This document shows, piece after piece, positions 1 to 41,777 of a DNA stretch of 64,000 nucleotides. Source of the stretch: Nectonema munidae (lineage: Eukaryota > Nematomorpha > Nectonematoida > Nectonematidae); the NCBI GenBank assembly GCA_030549495.1, contig JAUIRK010001041.1, forward strand, positions 372,001 to 436,000, given 5' to 3'. The notes under the pieces were generated by a model. The model made no database searches and was not told where the DNA came from. It saw only the letters and a program-made list of their open reading frames with translations. The position numbers and the translations under genes are program-made. Position 1 is the stretch's first letter. Each line of letters opens with the position of its first letter.

Positions 1-283
1 AAAAAAGTTTGCCGATCCCTGATAGATGAAAAAAAGTTTTCGGCTCTATGCTATCAGGTGTCTTTTCTAGTGTTAATTGACGATGAAAAATAATTAAAAC
101 AATTGTACGCACGCCGACATCGGGAGAGGAAAAAAGCTAACAGGAAGAAATCATCTCCCTGAGCGCACCATTTAGAACAGAAAAGAGTGGTACTTCGGAG
201 AATGAGGATGATGAAACTGTGTATGGGACAGTCGAGCCAGAGATCAATACTGGATATGTATGTATTAGTCTCTTTTGAAGCCA
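1..283. other. Left edge, no gene recognised
   Basis: AT-rich sequence at the window edge. It may be the 5' continuation of the decayed ORF copy that begins to be recognisable at 284, but I could not align its translation to anything. Open frames on both strands here look like chance. Confidence 0.4.
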
Positions 284-783
284 TATGAGAAAATTAAAGC
301 AGGTGTATTCGATGGATCGCAAATCGGTTCTCTTGTCAAAGATGTTGAATCTGTTAGAAAGATGGTATATAGCTGATTGCTTGACTGGCGTTTTTTCAAT
401 CGTACAAAATTTCCTTAGAAATAAAATGCAGACACCTATAAAGAACACGTGTAAATTAGTGATGGGACGATTAATCGGAATCGTATTGGAATGTGGGAAA
501 TTTTCTCTAGCATCGGAATCTGAGTGGAAATATTTCAACTCGCTCCGATACCAAAACGATTCCAAGTTAATACGTTACATTAATTTCCTTTACTTGGGAT
601 TTTATTGTATAAATGATTTTACTACTTATTGTGTAGAATCACTTGATTCGACAATTATTTAATTATAAAAAAGTGTAACATTTTTTTGTGTTAATTGTGC
701 ATTATTATGTTTAAGCTACTTTTTTTGTAAATTTTGTGTTATAATGTTATATAAAAAATTTCATGTACATTTTAAATGTTAAA

Positions 784-852
784 ACCGCATGTATCGAACT
801 ATGAGTAATTTGTCTAGTGCGGGACACAAGCCCAACGCACAACCCACTCACT
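784..852 (-). repeat. Diverged tRNA-like SINE fragment, copy 1
   Basis: On the minus strand the sequence contains GTCCCGCA and ends TCATAGTTCGATACATGCGG, matching the 3' part of the SINE seen whole at 49815. The tRNA-like head is shorter than in the other copies, so this may be a sister subfamily. Confidence 0.5.
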
Positions 853-998
853 TAAATACATTAGTTCAAATAAATTTTATTTAAATAATAAATTAAAACG
901 AATTGTAAAATCTCATTGTGTAAGTCAGAATTGTCGATCATTCGCTAAATCGAAGATGATACTGGTCCCCATAAATATAAGAACTAATAACATTGTAG

Positions 999-1430
999 AA
1001 ACTTTTCTTAACTCCAAGTGATAATGAGCGAAGCGTTGAATTCAATTTCAGTTTTGAAAAATGTTTTACTGAGATAAAAAGAAAAATTCAAAATGAGAAA
1101 GAAAACAAGAAAAAGAAGTCATCAATTTTATATATAACAACAACTCCAAAACTAGAGACTGAAATAACGAAATATTTAAAATATAAATTAATAGAAAAAA
1201 AATCAAGTCCGTTTGAATGGTGGAAAGCTAACAAAGAAGACCTTCCAATATTGGCGTTTTTTTCAAAAAAGTATTTATGTGCTCCGCCTTCTTCAGTTGA
1301 AAGTGAAAGAGTTTTTAGTATTGGAGGAAATATTTATTCTACTAAAAGAAATCGCTTAGAAGCAAAAACAGGAGAAATGCTCATGTTTTTGCACTATAAT
1401 TTACGAAAGCTCCAATTTAATTACGATTGA
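999..1430 (+). pseudogene. hAT transposase C-terminal (dimerisation, hATC) domain remnant
   Basis: An uninterrupted 143-codon frame closes at TGA 1428-1430 and is preceded in frame by a stop at 996-998. It contains PFEWWKANKEDLPILAFFSK, then the diagnostic block CAPPSSVESERVFSIGG followed by RNRLEAKTGEMLMFLHYNL. In hAT transposases this C-terminal segment mediates dimerisation (W near its start, S-ERVFS-G, then N-R-R/L). The RNase-H-like catalytic core and the zinc finger are absent from the 1.3 kb element, so it cannot make active transposase. It lies within the terminal repeats at 457 and 1751 and is read in the same direction as the surrounding decayed ORF. Confidence 0.85.
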
Positions 1431-1940
1431 TTCAAAAGATCTCCATGTAATATTAATAAAATTTTATTCTATCATTATAACCTGAATATGCTTCTCACTG
1501 CTCAAAATTATGACTATAGTTTTTTTAATTTTCAAAATTTATACTCAAAATTTTCAAAAGTGGATTATTTATATAATTTTGCTTTCATATTGAGGATATT
1601 TATTCTCAAAAAGTGATAGAAATTCATTGAAGTTCAAAATAATATTGAAAAATTATTTCAAGTTGTAATATTTTAGAATCGGATTGTATCGGGAACAGGT
1701 ATATTAAGTAGAATCGGAATCGTTATTAATTTTGGTATCGTCCCATCACTAGTGTCAATAACGTTGCTTGCATTTTGTAAACTGGGATGCCATACTAGGA
1801 TAAAACTTCTTTTTTGTGAATAGTCATCTTGCTTACTTACTTTCCTGATAATCTTGGATCTGTAAGCAATGTACAGAGCAAGAGGTTTTCTAACGATTCG
1901 ATAACGATTAAAGAACGCTACCAACAACGGTGGATTAAGC

Positions 1941-23758
<21,818 letters not shown>

Positions 23759-23993
23759 GCGCTTTTAAATTGATGCCTGCAGATACCATATACACTCTTA
23801 TATAAACATCCACCATACTTGTTTGTTTTTGCTGGTTCTTGAACCTCATTCTGTGATGTAACTTAAATAATGTGTAATGGTATCGTACTGATGAAAACAA
23901 TCTGTATACAATTTATTTGTCTTTCAGACACCTATATTTACAAAATTTGAAATTTATTTCAATTTTATTATATATATATTATTGCTTTTGAAA

Positions 23994-23999
23994 AATAAA
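23994..23999 (+). promoter_or_regulatory. Coronin polyadenylation signal AATAAA
   Basis: AATAAA lies 236 bp after the coronin stop codon, a normal 3' UTR length. Confidence 0.6.
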
Positions 24000-24886
24000 A
24001 GTATTGACAATTATTTTAATTTTTATAGACTACAATAAATGAAAAGCAATTTTTAATGTAAAAATTTTTACTACCTTGAAGGCTGGATTGGGCATCTAGA
24101 AGCCATTTAAATAATCTTCGTTTTAATTTTTAGATCCAAGACACTAAAATAAAGTTTAATTCTTCATTAAAATAATAATGATGAGCCAGTTATAAGTGAA
24201 TTAATCCTTCTATTAACTTTCGGGTCTATTTGACCCAGACAAGATTTTTAAATAAAAATTTATAGAAAACTATAAATATATATCTTTTGGTTATTTGTGA
24301 CTTTGAATTTGATATATTTTAAACAAATTTGAAAAACTTTAGTTCATGAATGGGGAAAAATAACTTTGTTACATTAAAATTTCTCCGATCAATTAGACCC
24401 ATAACATTGAAAATGTTGAAAACAATGAATATGTAAACAAACTATTAATTAAAGTATAAATTTGTGCTAGCGTGTGTCTGTGTATGCTTGAACAATCATT
24501 CTTCACTTTTTTCTACTACTGTTTATTGATTCAATTGCTTGTAACAACTGAAAAATAAATTTTCATTGATGAGTTTGTTTTTTGAAACGTGTTATTAAGG
24601 AAGCGTTGCTTGATAATCACTTCCTGTATGTTTTCATGTGCATCAATATTCATTTTCCACCACATGTTATTTTTGATACATTTGCTTTTTTATTTTTTGA
24701 TTTGTGTTTCTTGCTTTGCCTTTTCAATTAGTGTCAGTTATCAGATTCTTTATGATCCCATCCTTTACTAATTATCTTATTCACATGGATTTCAATGAGT
24801 CTTTTGTGGTTCAACATCAGAGTCTGAAGATCATATATCAGCTGTTTCTTCTAACTCATCTTTGAGTTCTTATGAAGATGGAGTGA

Positions 24887-25424
24887 TTACTGTTTTAAAC
24901 GATAAAAAGCTGTCAATGAAACTGAAAGCCAAACTGTATTTAGCCATAGGGAGACCAGTCATGACTTACGGTTCAGAATGTTGGTGTCTGAAAAAGAAAG
25001 AAAAGAACAAGTTGGAAGTGTCTGAAATGAAAATGCTGAGAATGATGTTCGGTTCAGAATGTTGGTGTCTGAAAAAGAAAGAAAAGAACAAGTTGGAAGT
25101 GTCTGAAATGAAAATGCTGAGAATGATGTTAAATGTAACAAGACGAGATAGGGTCAGGAATAAAGAAATGAGACGAAGAACAAAAGTAATGACGAGTGTG
25201 ATAGATGTAATCGAAAAGAACAAAATGACATGGAATGGACACCTGCTGAGAAGGGAAAAAGATGAGAAAATAGGGAAAGCATACGATGAGCAGGTAAAAA
25301 GAAAAAGAGGAAGGCAAAAAATGAGATGGGGAGATGATTTGGTTTGAAAGAAAGCGATGCTACAGACAAAGCTTTGGAGAGAACGGATCAAAGACATCGA
25401 CCCCCAATAAAGGGATAAGATGAA
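24887..25424 (+). mobile_element. 5'-truncated LINE fragment (RTE-like reverse transcriptase C-terminus)
   Basis: Encodes LSMKLKAKLYLAIGRPVMTY and GSECWCLKKKEKNKLEVSEM, ending KRKRGRQKMRWGDDL. This is the C-terminal region after the RT fingers in many non-LTR elements ('RPVMLYGSECW' motif, then a helical 'RWxGHLLR' segment; here TWNGHLLRRE). The 13-mer GAAGATGGAGTGA occurs at 24874-24886 and 25425-25437 and is a good target-site duplication. The 3' tail is GATAAGATGAA-like, without poly(A). Inserted into piggyBac element 2. Confidence 0.82.
24970..25132 (+). repeat. 81-bp tandem duplication inside the LINE fragment
   Basis: The 81-bp unit starting GGTTCAGAATGTTGG occurs at 24970 and again at 25051, in frame, so the 27-residue segment GSECWCLKKKEKNKLEVSEM + KMLRMM is doubled. 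The copies are nearly identical, so the duplication is recent. Confidence 0.92.
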
Positions 25425-26937
25425 GAAGATGGAGTGAAAAGCCTTTTTCCGATAGAGGTGGTATTTCAAATGCAAGTATAATAAAGAAAAAGCATGGTCC
25501 AATCAAATATGCCATTTCTAGAGCAAAAGACCTGAAGTCTTTTTTTCTTTTTTTTTACAAACTCTATTCTGAAAATTATTATACTTCACTCAAACACACA
25601 TGGAAAGTGTATTTTTAAGAACATTGGACAATGATAATAGAAGAAGAGTTGGCATATATCCAAGGTCTGCTTATTTTAGCAGGTGTATATAAATCATGCT
25701 GCGAATCTACCGAAAGTTTACGGGACTCAAATACGGGTAGAGCGATATTTAGAGCAACAATGTCTCTAAAACATTTTCCTCAAATTACTAGAGTCGTACG
25801 TTTCGACGACAAAAATTCTAGAAAAAGTCCTGGAAGTTTTGATAAATTGCCACCGATTCGTGACGTTTGGGAAAGCTGGTATGAACATTTATCTATAACG
25901 TACAACGTCGGTACTAATGTCACTGTTGACGAACAATTGGTAGCATTCAGGGGAAGATGTCCATTTCGCCAATATATTCCAGCAAGCCAGCAAAATATGG
26001 AATCAAGATTTGGACACTTTGCTATCCACACATACAAAATGGAAATTTACAGTGGAAAATAACTTGGATTGCCACCGCAAAAAAAACAAGGCATGCAAGT
26101 GATTTTGATTTTAACCTTAGATTTGACAGGTCAAAATGTTACCTGCCATAAATTTTTTACCTCATACTCTCTAACTCAATCATTTTTGAAAAAAAGAATC
26201 ACTTTACTTAGAAAAATGAGGAAAAACAAACCAGATCTACCACTTGTAATCAAACAAAAATTAAACAGAAAATACAACCATATTCTCATACGTTTCCAAA
26301 AAATATATAAGCGTTGTTCTACTTAGTACTTTGAACAAAAATGGTGAAGTCAGTGATAGAAACGATAAAAAAAACCAACAATGGTTCTTGACTATAATAA
26401 AACAAAGGGTGCTGTAGACACTATGGATCAAACCATTTCTAATTTCACGTATAAAAGAAGAACAAAGAGGTGGCCGATGTTTGTTTTTCCAAATATGATT
26501 CATAATTTAGTCAGAAATTGATCCTCAATGGGGTAAAGCATTTTCAAACACAAAAAGGCGAAAATTCATAGAAATTTTGGGTAATGATCTCATCAAACCT
26601 TCAATATCAATTCACAAGATGTGAAAACGCTACTAAAATAGTGAACAAAATACAAGAGAAAAGTTCAGCTTTACCAGTCCAAAGGCAAATCAAAAGAAAA
26701 TGATGCTCGGTTTGTCCTTCAACTTGTGATAATAAAGCAAGCATCCCATGCTCAAAGTGCCATAAATTTTTATGCCAAAAACGTGATTTATTTGTGCAAA
26801 CGTTGTACGTGTACATAGTTGTTTTTAAAACTTTAAATATATATTTTAATAAACTTTTTTTGATTTTTACTCTGTCTTGATAAAAACAGCAATGGGTCAT
26901 ATTGACCCGAAGTTGTTCTCTTACATAGAAGGGTTAA

Positions 26938-27893
26938 AATCAGATTTTTTGAAAAATATAAAATTTGTTTAACGCCATCTATAAGTAACCTATAAATCAA
27001 ATTCAAATCGTATCAATTATCAAGGATTTAGACATTTTGAATGCCATATAAAATCAATTTTTGGAGGTTCAGTGGAAGTTTGGGAACTTAATTTCTTCGA
27101 TAAAACCCTTTGTTGCAGGAAATATTCGTGGATCGATTGTTTTTTAGTTTAATTTGAATTTTAAATTAGCTAACGCTATAAACATGACGAAACAACTAAA
27201 GAGGCATGCATATACTATTCAAAATATTTGCCTGTAGTTAGAATTTCAAAATTTCCAATTTAAAAAACATTTTTTTCAGGCCAAAGTTTTTGAATTCACA
27301 AACAAAAATGTAATGGTCCTTAGTTTTTATTTCGTTTTTAAATCGGGTTACTTTCTGCTAGAATTGAAAACCACTAGCGCAGATTTTAATTTTATATATG
27401 CTTGGAATTTGAAGAGGAAAGTATTTCATTGGATAACCTCTACAGTAGTAGGAGAGTTCCTTTTTTGAAAACGGTTATTGGAAGCAATCGTATGAAGTTC
27501 AAAAAGATTATTCGTTCAGATGATTTATATAGGACACGCAGTTGGGTTAAATTAGAGACGTATGCTTTCACTCAAAGATCGCTTCTTTGACATATTGCAG
27601 AATATTGGAAATAATTTTGTTTTTTTTTCTGATATGTCATTTTTGTTGAATATTTCATTTGATTGATGTGATCACGTTCAGCACTGTTTTGATACTTTTG
27701 AACAAAAAAATGGAGTATTAAAATGAATTGATTCTCGATAGCATATGCTTTGAGACTTGAAATATATTTCTAATTTATTTTTCATTGTATTTGTGTTTCA
27801 ATCATTCAAAAAAAAATTAAGTTATTTTTATTGAAATTCCAGGAACTAAAATAATAACTTCGTTGTAATCTCTTTTCGTGAGTAAGGTTGGGG
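26938..27893. other. Intergenic, one open frame of uncertain value
   Basis: A 62-codon frame (27402-27590, starting TTG) reads EFEEESISLDNLYSSRRVPF and GSNRMKFKKIIRSDDLYRTR. The composition is protein-like, but there is no ATG start, and neither splice sites nor a family could be assigned. It may be a remnant of a retro-copied gene or chance. Confidence 0.25.
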
Positions 27894-27987
27894 CGTGAGT
27901 GAGTAAGGTTGGTTAGATACTGGGTTTCTATAACTCATCGTCTTGGCTTCGATCCCGCATCAAGCCTACCTTTTTCATGGAGTTATG
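27894..27987 (+). repeat. tRNA-like SINE, copy 3
   Basis: AAGGTTGGTTAGATACTGGG then CTTCGATCCCGCATCAAGCC. The first 15 or so bases (GTGAGTAAGGTTGG) are doubled just upstream, which suggests a small duplication at the 5' end. Confidence 0.75.
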
Positions 27988-28227
27988 AAATCACACGAAG
28001 CATTGCCTAAAATTCTTTCAAAAAACTTTGCCTTGTTTATCAAATATTGTATTCCGTTTTTGGCTATCGAGTTATGTATTTATGAACATCTTGAAACTTT
28101 ATCTTGTCAAAACCATATTACGTTCAAAGAAAGAGTTTTCAAGCTGATTCAAATTTCCAAAGGACCTTGGATTATGGTTTTTCTTGGGACTCAAATCTTT
28201 AGGTAAAATAAAAAGTTGCCCTAAACC

Positions 28228-28290
28228 AGGGGTCGGCAAAGTGTTCGATATCGACCCCTGGGGTTCGATAAGATGGACAAACTTATCAAA
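28228..28290. mobile_element. Probable hAT-type transposon end
   Basis: CAGGGGTCGGCAAAGTGTTC is a classic hAT tip (CAGGGGTCGGCAAAC type). A complementary CGACCCCTGG lies just inside it, forming a small hairpin. I did not find the partner end. Confidence 0.4.
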
Positions 28291-30335
28291 TTGTGCTATA
28301 TTTTTTTTACTTTATAGTTGTAATAAATCTCCTTTTATGAAACATTTTTATGGGGGTCGATGTGAAGATCTTTATTCAAAACTTTTTAAAGTTAACTTTT
28401 ATTCAAAACAAAAAGACTTAAACATACTCACTAGCATAGACAAACTAATCAAAGTTAAAAAATTATCTTTATGGAAAAACTACTCTTATTTTTTATTTGT
28501 CAAATAACGACAAATTTTACAAAGGAAAATACATTAGGAAAATGTATAAAATTTTATAGATTGTGTTGAATCCTCATTTTTTATGATTTGTGTTAAAAAT
28601 CTTTTAAAAATATTTACTTTTTGTTTTAATAATGAGGGAAATAGATGTTTTGAAATTTACAGCATTTTCATTTTTTAATATGTCCATATTTTCATCGACA
28701 TCTTTCAGTTAAAACACTACAAGGCACCTCATGCTCAATACGCCGAACCGAGGGTTAATGGATGGTTAACAAATGATGTCGACCAATTTTTAGGTTTTTT
28801 TATCCCCTCTCCCTTCTTGACAACTTTTTGCCATCTTAATAGGCCTTATTAATAATGGCCTATTGTGAGAAATTGTGCCCTTCCTAGTTTTATTTGACAT
28901 TTTGCGAACGATCTTCACTCATAGATAAGTTGTTTTTTTTGCAAAAAAGATCTTACGCAATGGGGAAAATTTTATAAATCTAATTTATAGTGTATTGTTT
29001 TGTTTTGACAATGTTCAATTGCATCAGTAGTGTGCCGGTATTTCTCCATCCAAATCTAAGAGCACCGTCGTTCCAAGTTAACATTTCAAAAAGCTGAAAG
29101 AACTCTTAATTAATTCACAATTCTTCAACTCGAATTATTAACAATTCAACTTTTGTAAAACATCAATCATTATATCTCAAACTTGTTATGTTTATTGGTT
29201 TGATTTGTCCATCTCATATTCAGATATCAACAGTCGCGGCGTATATTCTTGATCGAATTGATCTAGGATCGATTCCCCATTGAGACTCTTCGCCTGATCT
29301 GTCAAGCCCTTTGGATGCTAATACCTACAAATAAAAATGCCCTTGAAAATCATCAGTAACATCTCTTCTGTTTATTTATTAAAATCTTTGCCTAGATATA
29401 CTACTTATGATACACTGTTTGGTATATAACAAAGCTTTGTTTAAAATAGTTGATTTCTTTCATGTCTATAAATCTATCTTTTACACAAGAGAATATTTTA
29501 CCTGGATTCCTTTTCTAATTCAGATAAAATAGTTGAATCATTTGAAAAGGCTTTTATCTTGAGATAAAATCGATTCTCTTCCTTGTTCTTCTTCATGCCT
29601 GCTTAGTGTGTATGTACAACTTCTGTCATCTCTTTTTATCGAAAGAACAGTTTTCAGCTTCCTCAAATTTAATTTATTAAAAATGTCCCTCAATACTTCA
29701 CTATATATATATTTATTTGCAGCACTTATTTTTGACAATGCGTTGACATTTTAATCTTCCGCATAATTGGTCAATTGATTTTTCCTACTTCTTCCATCAT
29801 CCAATCAAATTTTCTTGAAAAATTAATAATTATATTTCAACACAAACTTTCTTATGAGAGAGAGAGAAGGGGAACAATAAATATTTTTTTATTACATATT
29901 CATTCAAGCATTATTTTCCTTCATCGTATAGATAGATGGATATGACGATGTCTTCTTTTTCATGTTTATTCAATAATAACATCAATTTGATTAGATTTAC
30001 TTTTAAACTGTTTCTATCCTTTGAAATAAAATAGTTCCTTTCCTTTCACGTCTTTCGCTTGCCAGTGCTGTACACGCTGGAGTAAAGAGTGTTCACTTTT
30101 TTCCTTGTTTACGCCACCACCACCACCCTTCATCGAAAAATAGCCCTGAGCGGTGACCACCATCTTTTCCATTCATATCACGCCAACATAATACTTCGTG
30201 AGAACTGCTATTCATTCCATTGTCATTGCTGTGTGGCAAAGTTTGTTTATCTCAAGTCGCCTGCCTCTTCTTAATTTTTATTCAAAAGTTGGTAACAAAA
30301 TGCAAATGTCTTTTATCCTCTATAATATCTCTTAG
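28291..30335. other. Intergenic stretch upstream of the unidentified gene
   Basis: No gene recognised. At 29266 CTAGGATCGATTCCCC resembles a tRNA box B but lacks a box A at the right distance. Upstream exons of the gene whose 3' part begins at 30336 could be hidden here. Confidence 0.3.
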
Positions 30336-40318
<9,983 letters not shown>

Positions 40319-41254
40319 GATTAGAGAGGGTGGCCTTCAGTCGCACACGCACATCCATGCGTGCATCCAAGCTCTTTTGCAGATGGAAGAAAGTTTCTCA
40401 AGTGTGAATTGGAAGAGCAATTTCTCCTTCACCAATTTTAATAATATTAGCACTTGATTCATACACAAGATTGCTTCCATCCAAGAAGTGAGCTATATTG
40501 GATATCTTATTAGCAGAAACAGAAGATGAAGAAGTAAAAGCATCAAAACTTCACTACATTCAATTTTACGAAATGTTTCTGACGCTGAAGGCGTAAAGTT
40601 ATCTTCAATTTTGTTTGCAATACTTCGTGTCGTTGTTAATTTCTTTAATTGTATTAAATTTGAAAACACTTTAACCAGGAATATCGATCTTCTTTTTCCA
40701 AAGTTGGCTCACAAAAACATGTACTTTTCAGCACAGACACACGCACACACAGAATAGTGATCATTTTGTACAATTCAGATTCTCCTTGATTTTAAAAAAT
40801 CACTTTCAATTTTGAAAAATGAGTCCTGATTAGCGCATTTAGTATCACATTGAACAGAGTGTGCGCTTATCACAGACTAAAAGTTTTCGTATAGTTCAGA
40901 ATCTTTAAAACGCATCAAAGCCAAAGCCCGTTCGTGATCAACTCTTACATCAAAAGTGGCTAGTGTGTTTACTTTAGCTCGCTCTCTCTCTCTCTATGTT
41001 TGCGATCTTATTAAACGTGGATAAACTATTTTTAACTGTTTCCTTTGCTAAAAATCTAACTCATTTGCACTTGTTTATTTACGCATAAGAAACACTGAAT
41101 ATTTGAAAGAAAAGTGTGGAGTATTTTATCTCTATCTGTGTAAATACCCTTTTATAATATCATAAATTTATTAAAAGAAATTCTGTAAAAATTGAAAACA
41201 TCCTGTCTTTTCATTTTCAAGCAAAATTTTAAGCACACAAGTGAAGGTAAACAT
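40319..41254. other. Between the unidentified gene and the choline transporter
   Basis: No gene recognised. Contains an ATTAAA (40653) and CT-rich tracts (40978-40995). Confidence 0.35.
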
Positions 41255-41366
41255 TTTTATGTAATATGCAATGTTGGGGAAAATTTAGAGTAGAAGTTGA
41301 TTCTTTTCGGAATCTGGCGTATAGCAGTTCCATTTCGAAGGATAGGAATTAGTAGGTGGTATGCAA
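41255..41366 (+). repeat. Direct repeat upstream of choline transporter exon 1, copy 1
   Basis: TTTTTATGTAATATGCAATG, AGTAGAAGTTGATT, then CCATTTCGAAGGATAGGAAT and TAGTAGGT. The same order with insertions recurs at 44727-44870 in intron 2. It could be a dispersed repeat or a duplicated regulatory segment. Confidence 0.6.
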
Positions 41367-41424
41367 AATAGGGAGAGAGAAAGTCTATCAAAGCAGTAGA
41401 CTCCATTACTATATTTAAAGTCTT

Positions 41425-41596
41425 GGGTCTTTTCGTTTAGACGGCCACCTCAAGTAATCACCATTTTGTCTGCCTTTTATAGTTATGTCCTGGTTGCTAT
41501 AATATTTAATTAATAACTTAATAAATAAATATAATTAACTATAAAAGGCAGACGAAATGGTGATTACTTGAGGTGGCCGTCTAAACGAAAGGACCC
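41425..41596. mobile_element. 172-bp hairpin MITE with an 8-bp target duplication
   Basis: Arms of about 60 bp read GGGTCTTTTCGTTTAGACGG, then CCACCTCAAGTAATCACCAT at the left, and the same on the other strand from the right, with only a few mismatches. The identical 8-mer AAAGTCTT flanks both sides (41417-41424 and 41597-41604). The 8-bp duplication points to a hAT-type mobiliser. It ends 174 bp before the choline transporter ATG, so it lies in or near the promoter or 5' UTR. Confidence 0.92.
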
Positions 41597-41777
41597 AAAG
41601 TCTTTACTATATAATTTTTATCAATGATATGACTTGAGGATCGCTACATGTGTTATCGAGAAATAAAGGAAAAATTGAAAGATCCTTTCAATAATTGATG
41701 CAAATAATATTATTGATTTAGGGTGAAAAGGGAGCGTGTGTTACGATAAACAATCATCACAAAGACATAGAAGAGCA

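Larger units (their letters stand above)
457..1751 (+). mobile_element. hAT DNA transposon, about 1.3 kb deletion derivative
   Basis: The left end reads TAGTGATGGGACGAT and the right end, on the other strand, reads TAGTGATGGGACGAT as well, so the terminal inverted repeats match over 15 bp. The flanking 8-mers are GTGTAAAT (449-456) and GTGTCAAT (1752-1759), which agree at 7 of 8 positions: an 8-bp target duplication as expected for hAT. The 3' half encodes a recognisable hAT dimerisation domain (999-1430). The element is too short for a whole hAT transposase and is best seen as a non-autonomous deletion product. A diverged SINE copy (784-852) lies inside it. Confidence 0.85.
284..1940 (+). 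pseudogene. Decayed copy of an unclassified multicopy arthropod ORF family, split by a hAT element
   Basis: The translation from 284 reads YEKIKAGVFDGSQIGSLVKD, and a little later FSIVQNFLRNK. After the hAT element (457-1751) the similarity resumes with LGCHTRIKL, then PDNLGSVS, KRFSND and IKERYQQRW. From memory this matches, in the same order, a repeated uncharacterised protein family found in crustaceans, aphids and Hydra. Its hallmark blocks are KAGIFDGPQI, VVKNFLGN, LGCNMSIKVHYLHSHL, PENLGDVSDEQGERFHQDI and EERYQGRW. The copy is clearly broken and not functional. The function of the family is unknown to me; high copy number suggests a mobile origin. A second fragment lies at 22579-23060. 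The similarity is from recall, not from a search. Confidence 0.55.
24790..26830 (+). pseudogene. piggyBac transposase remnant of element 2
   Basis: A serine-rich acidic leader (DHISAVSSNSSLSSYED) is cut by the LINE insertion. After it, 25631-26062 encodes a catalytic-core piece with TRVVRFDDKNSRKSPGSFDK, TNVTVDEQLVAFRGRCPFRQ and YIPASQ. Then come SKPAKYGIKIWTLC and TGQNVTCHKFFTSYSLTQSF (two further frames), and ITLLRKMRKNKPDLP. Near 26700-26800 there is a cysteine domain (CSVCPSTCDNKASIPCSKCH, then KFLCQ). Motifs and order are those of piggyBac transposases. Frame changes and stops separate the pieces, so the gene is inactive, but the sequence is less decayed than element 1. Confidence 0.9.
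24201..26937 (+). mobile_element. piggyBac-type element 2 (2.7 kb), with nested LINE
   Basis: TTAA at 24201-24204 and 26934-26937. Left tip TTAATCCTTCTATTAAC; right tip, other strand, TTAACCCTTCTATGTAAG. Inside are the palindromes CGGGTCTATTTGACCC (24221-24236) and TGGGTCATATTGACCCG (26893-26909). Transposase remnants are on the + strand, and a LINE fragment lies at 24887-25424. The element starts about 200 bp past the coronin polyadenylation signal. Confidence 0.88.

Noticed and set aside
25154-25502. Several phenylalanine/serine-rich minus-strand open frames over the LINE fragment
   Set aside because: Antisense shadows of the LINE reverse-transcriptase frame.
28184-28507. 107-codon + strand frame with a KSCPKPGVGKVFDIDPWGSI segment
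   Set aside because: It overlaps the hAT-type terminal sequence at 28228, whose GC-rich tip produces the protein-like look; no family match.
29262-29282. A lone tRNA box-B-like sequence (GGATCGATTCCCC)
   Set aside because: No box A at the proper distance and no cloverleaf; not counted as a SINE copy.
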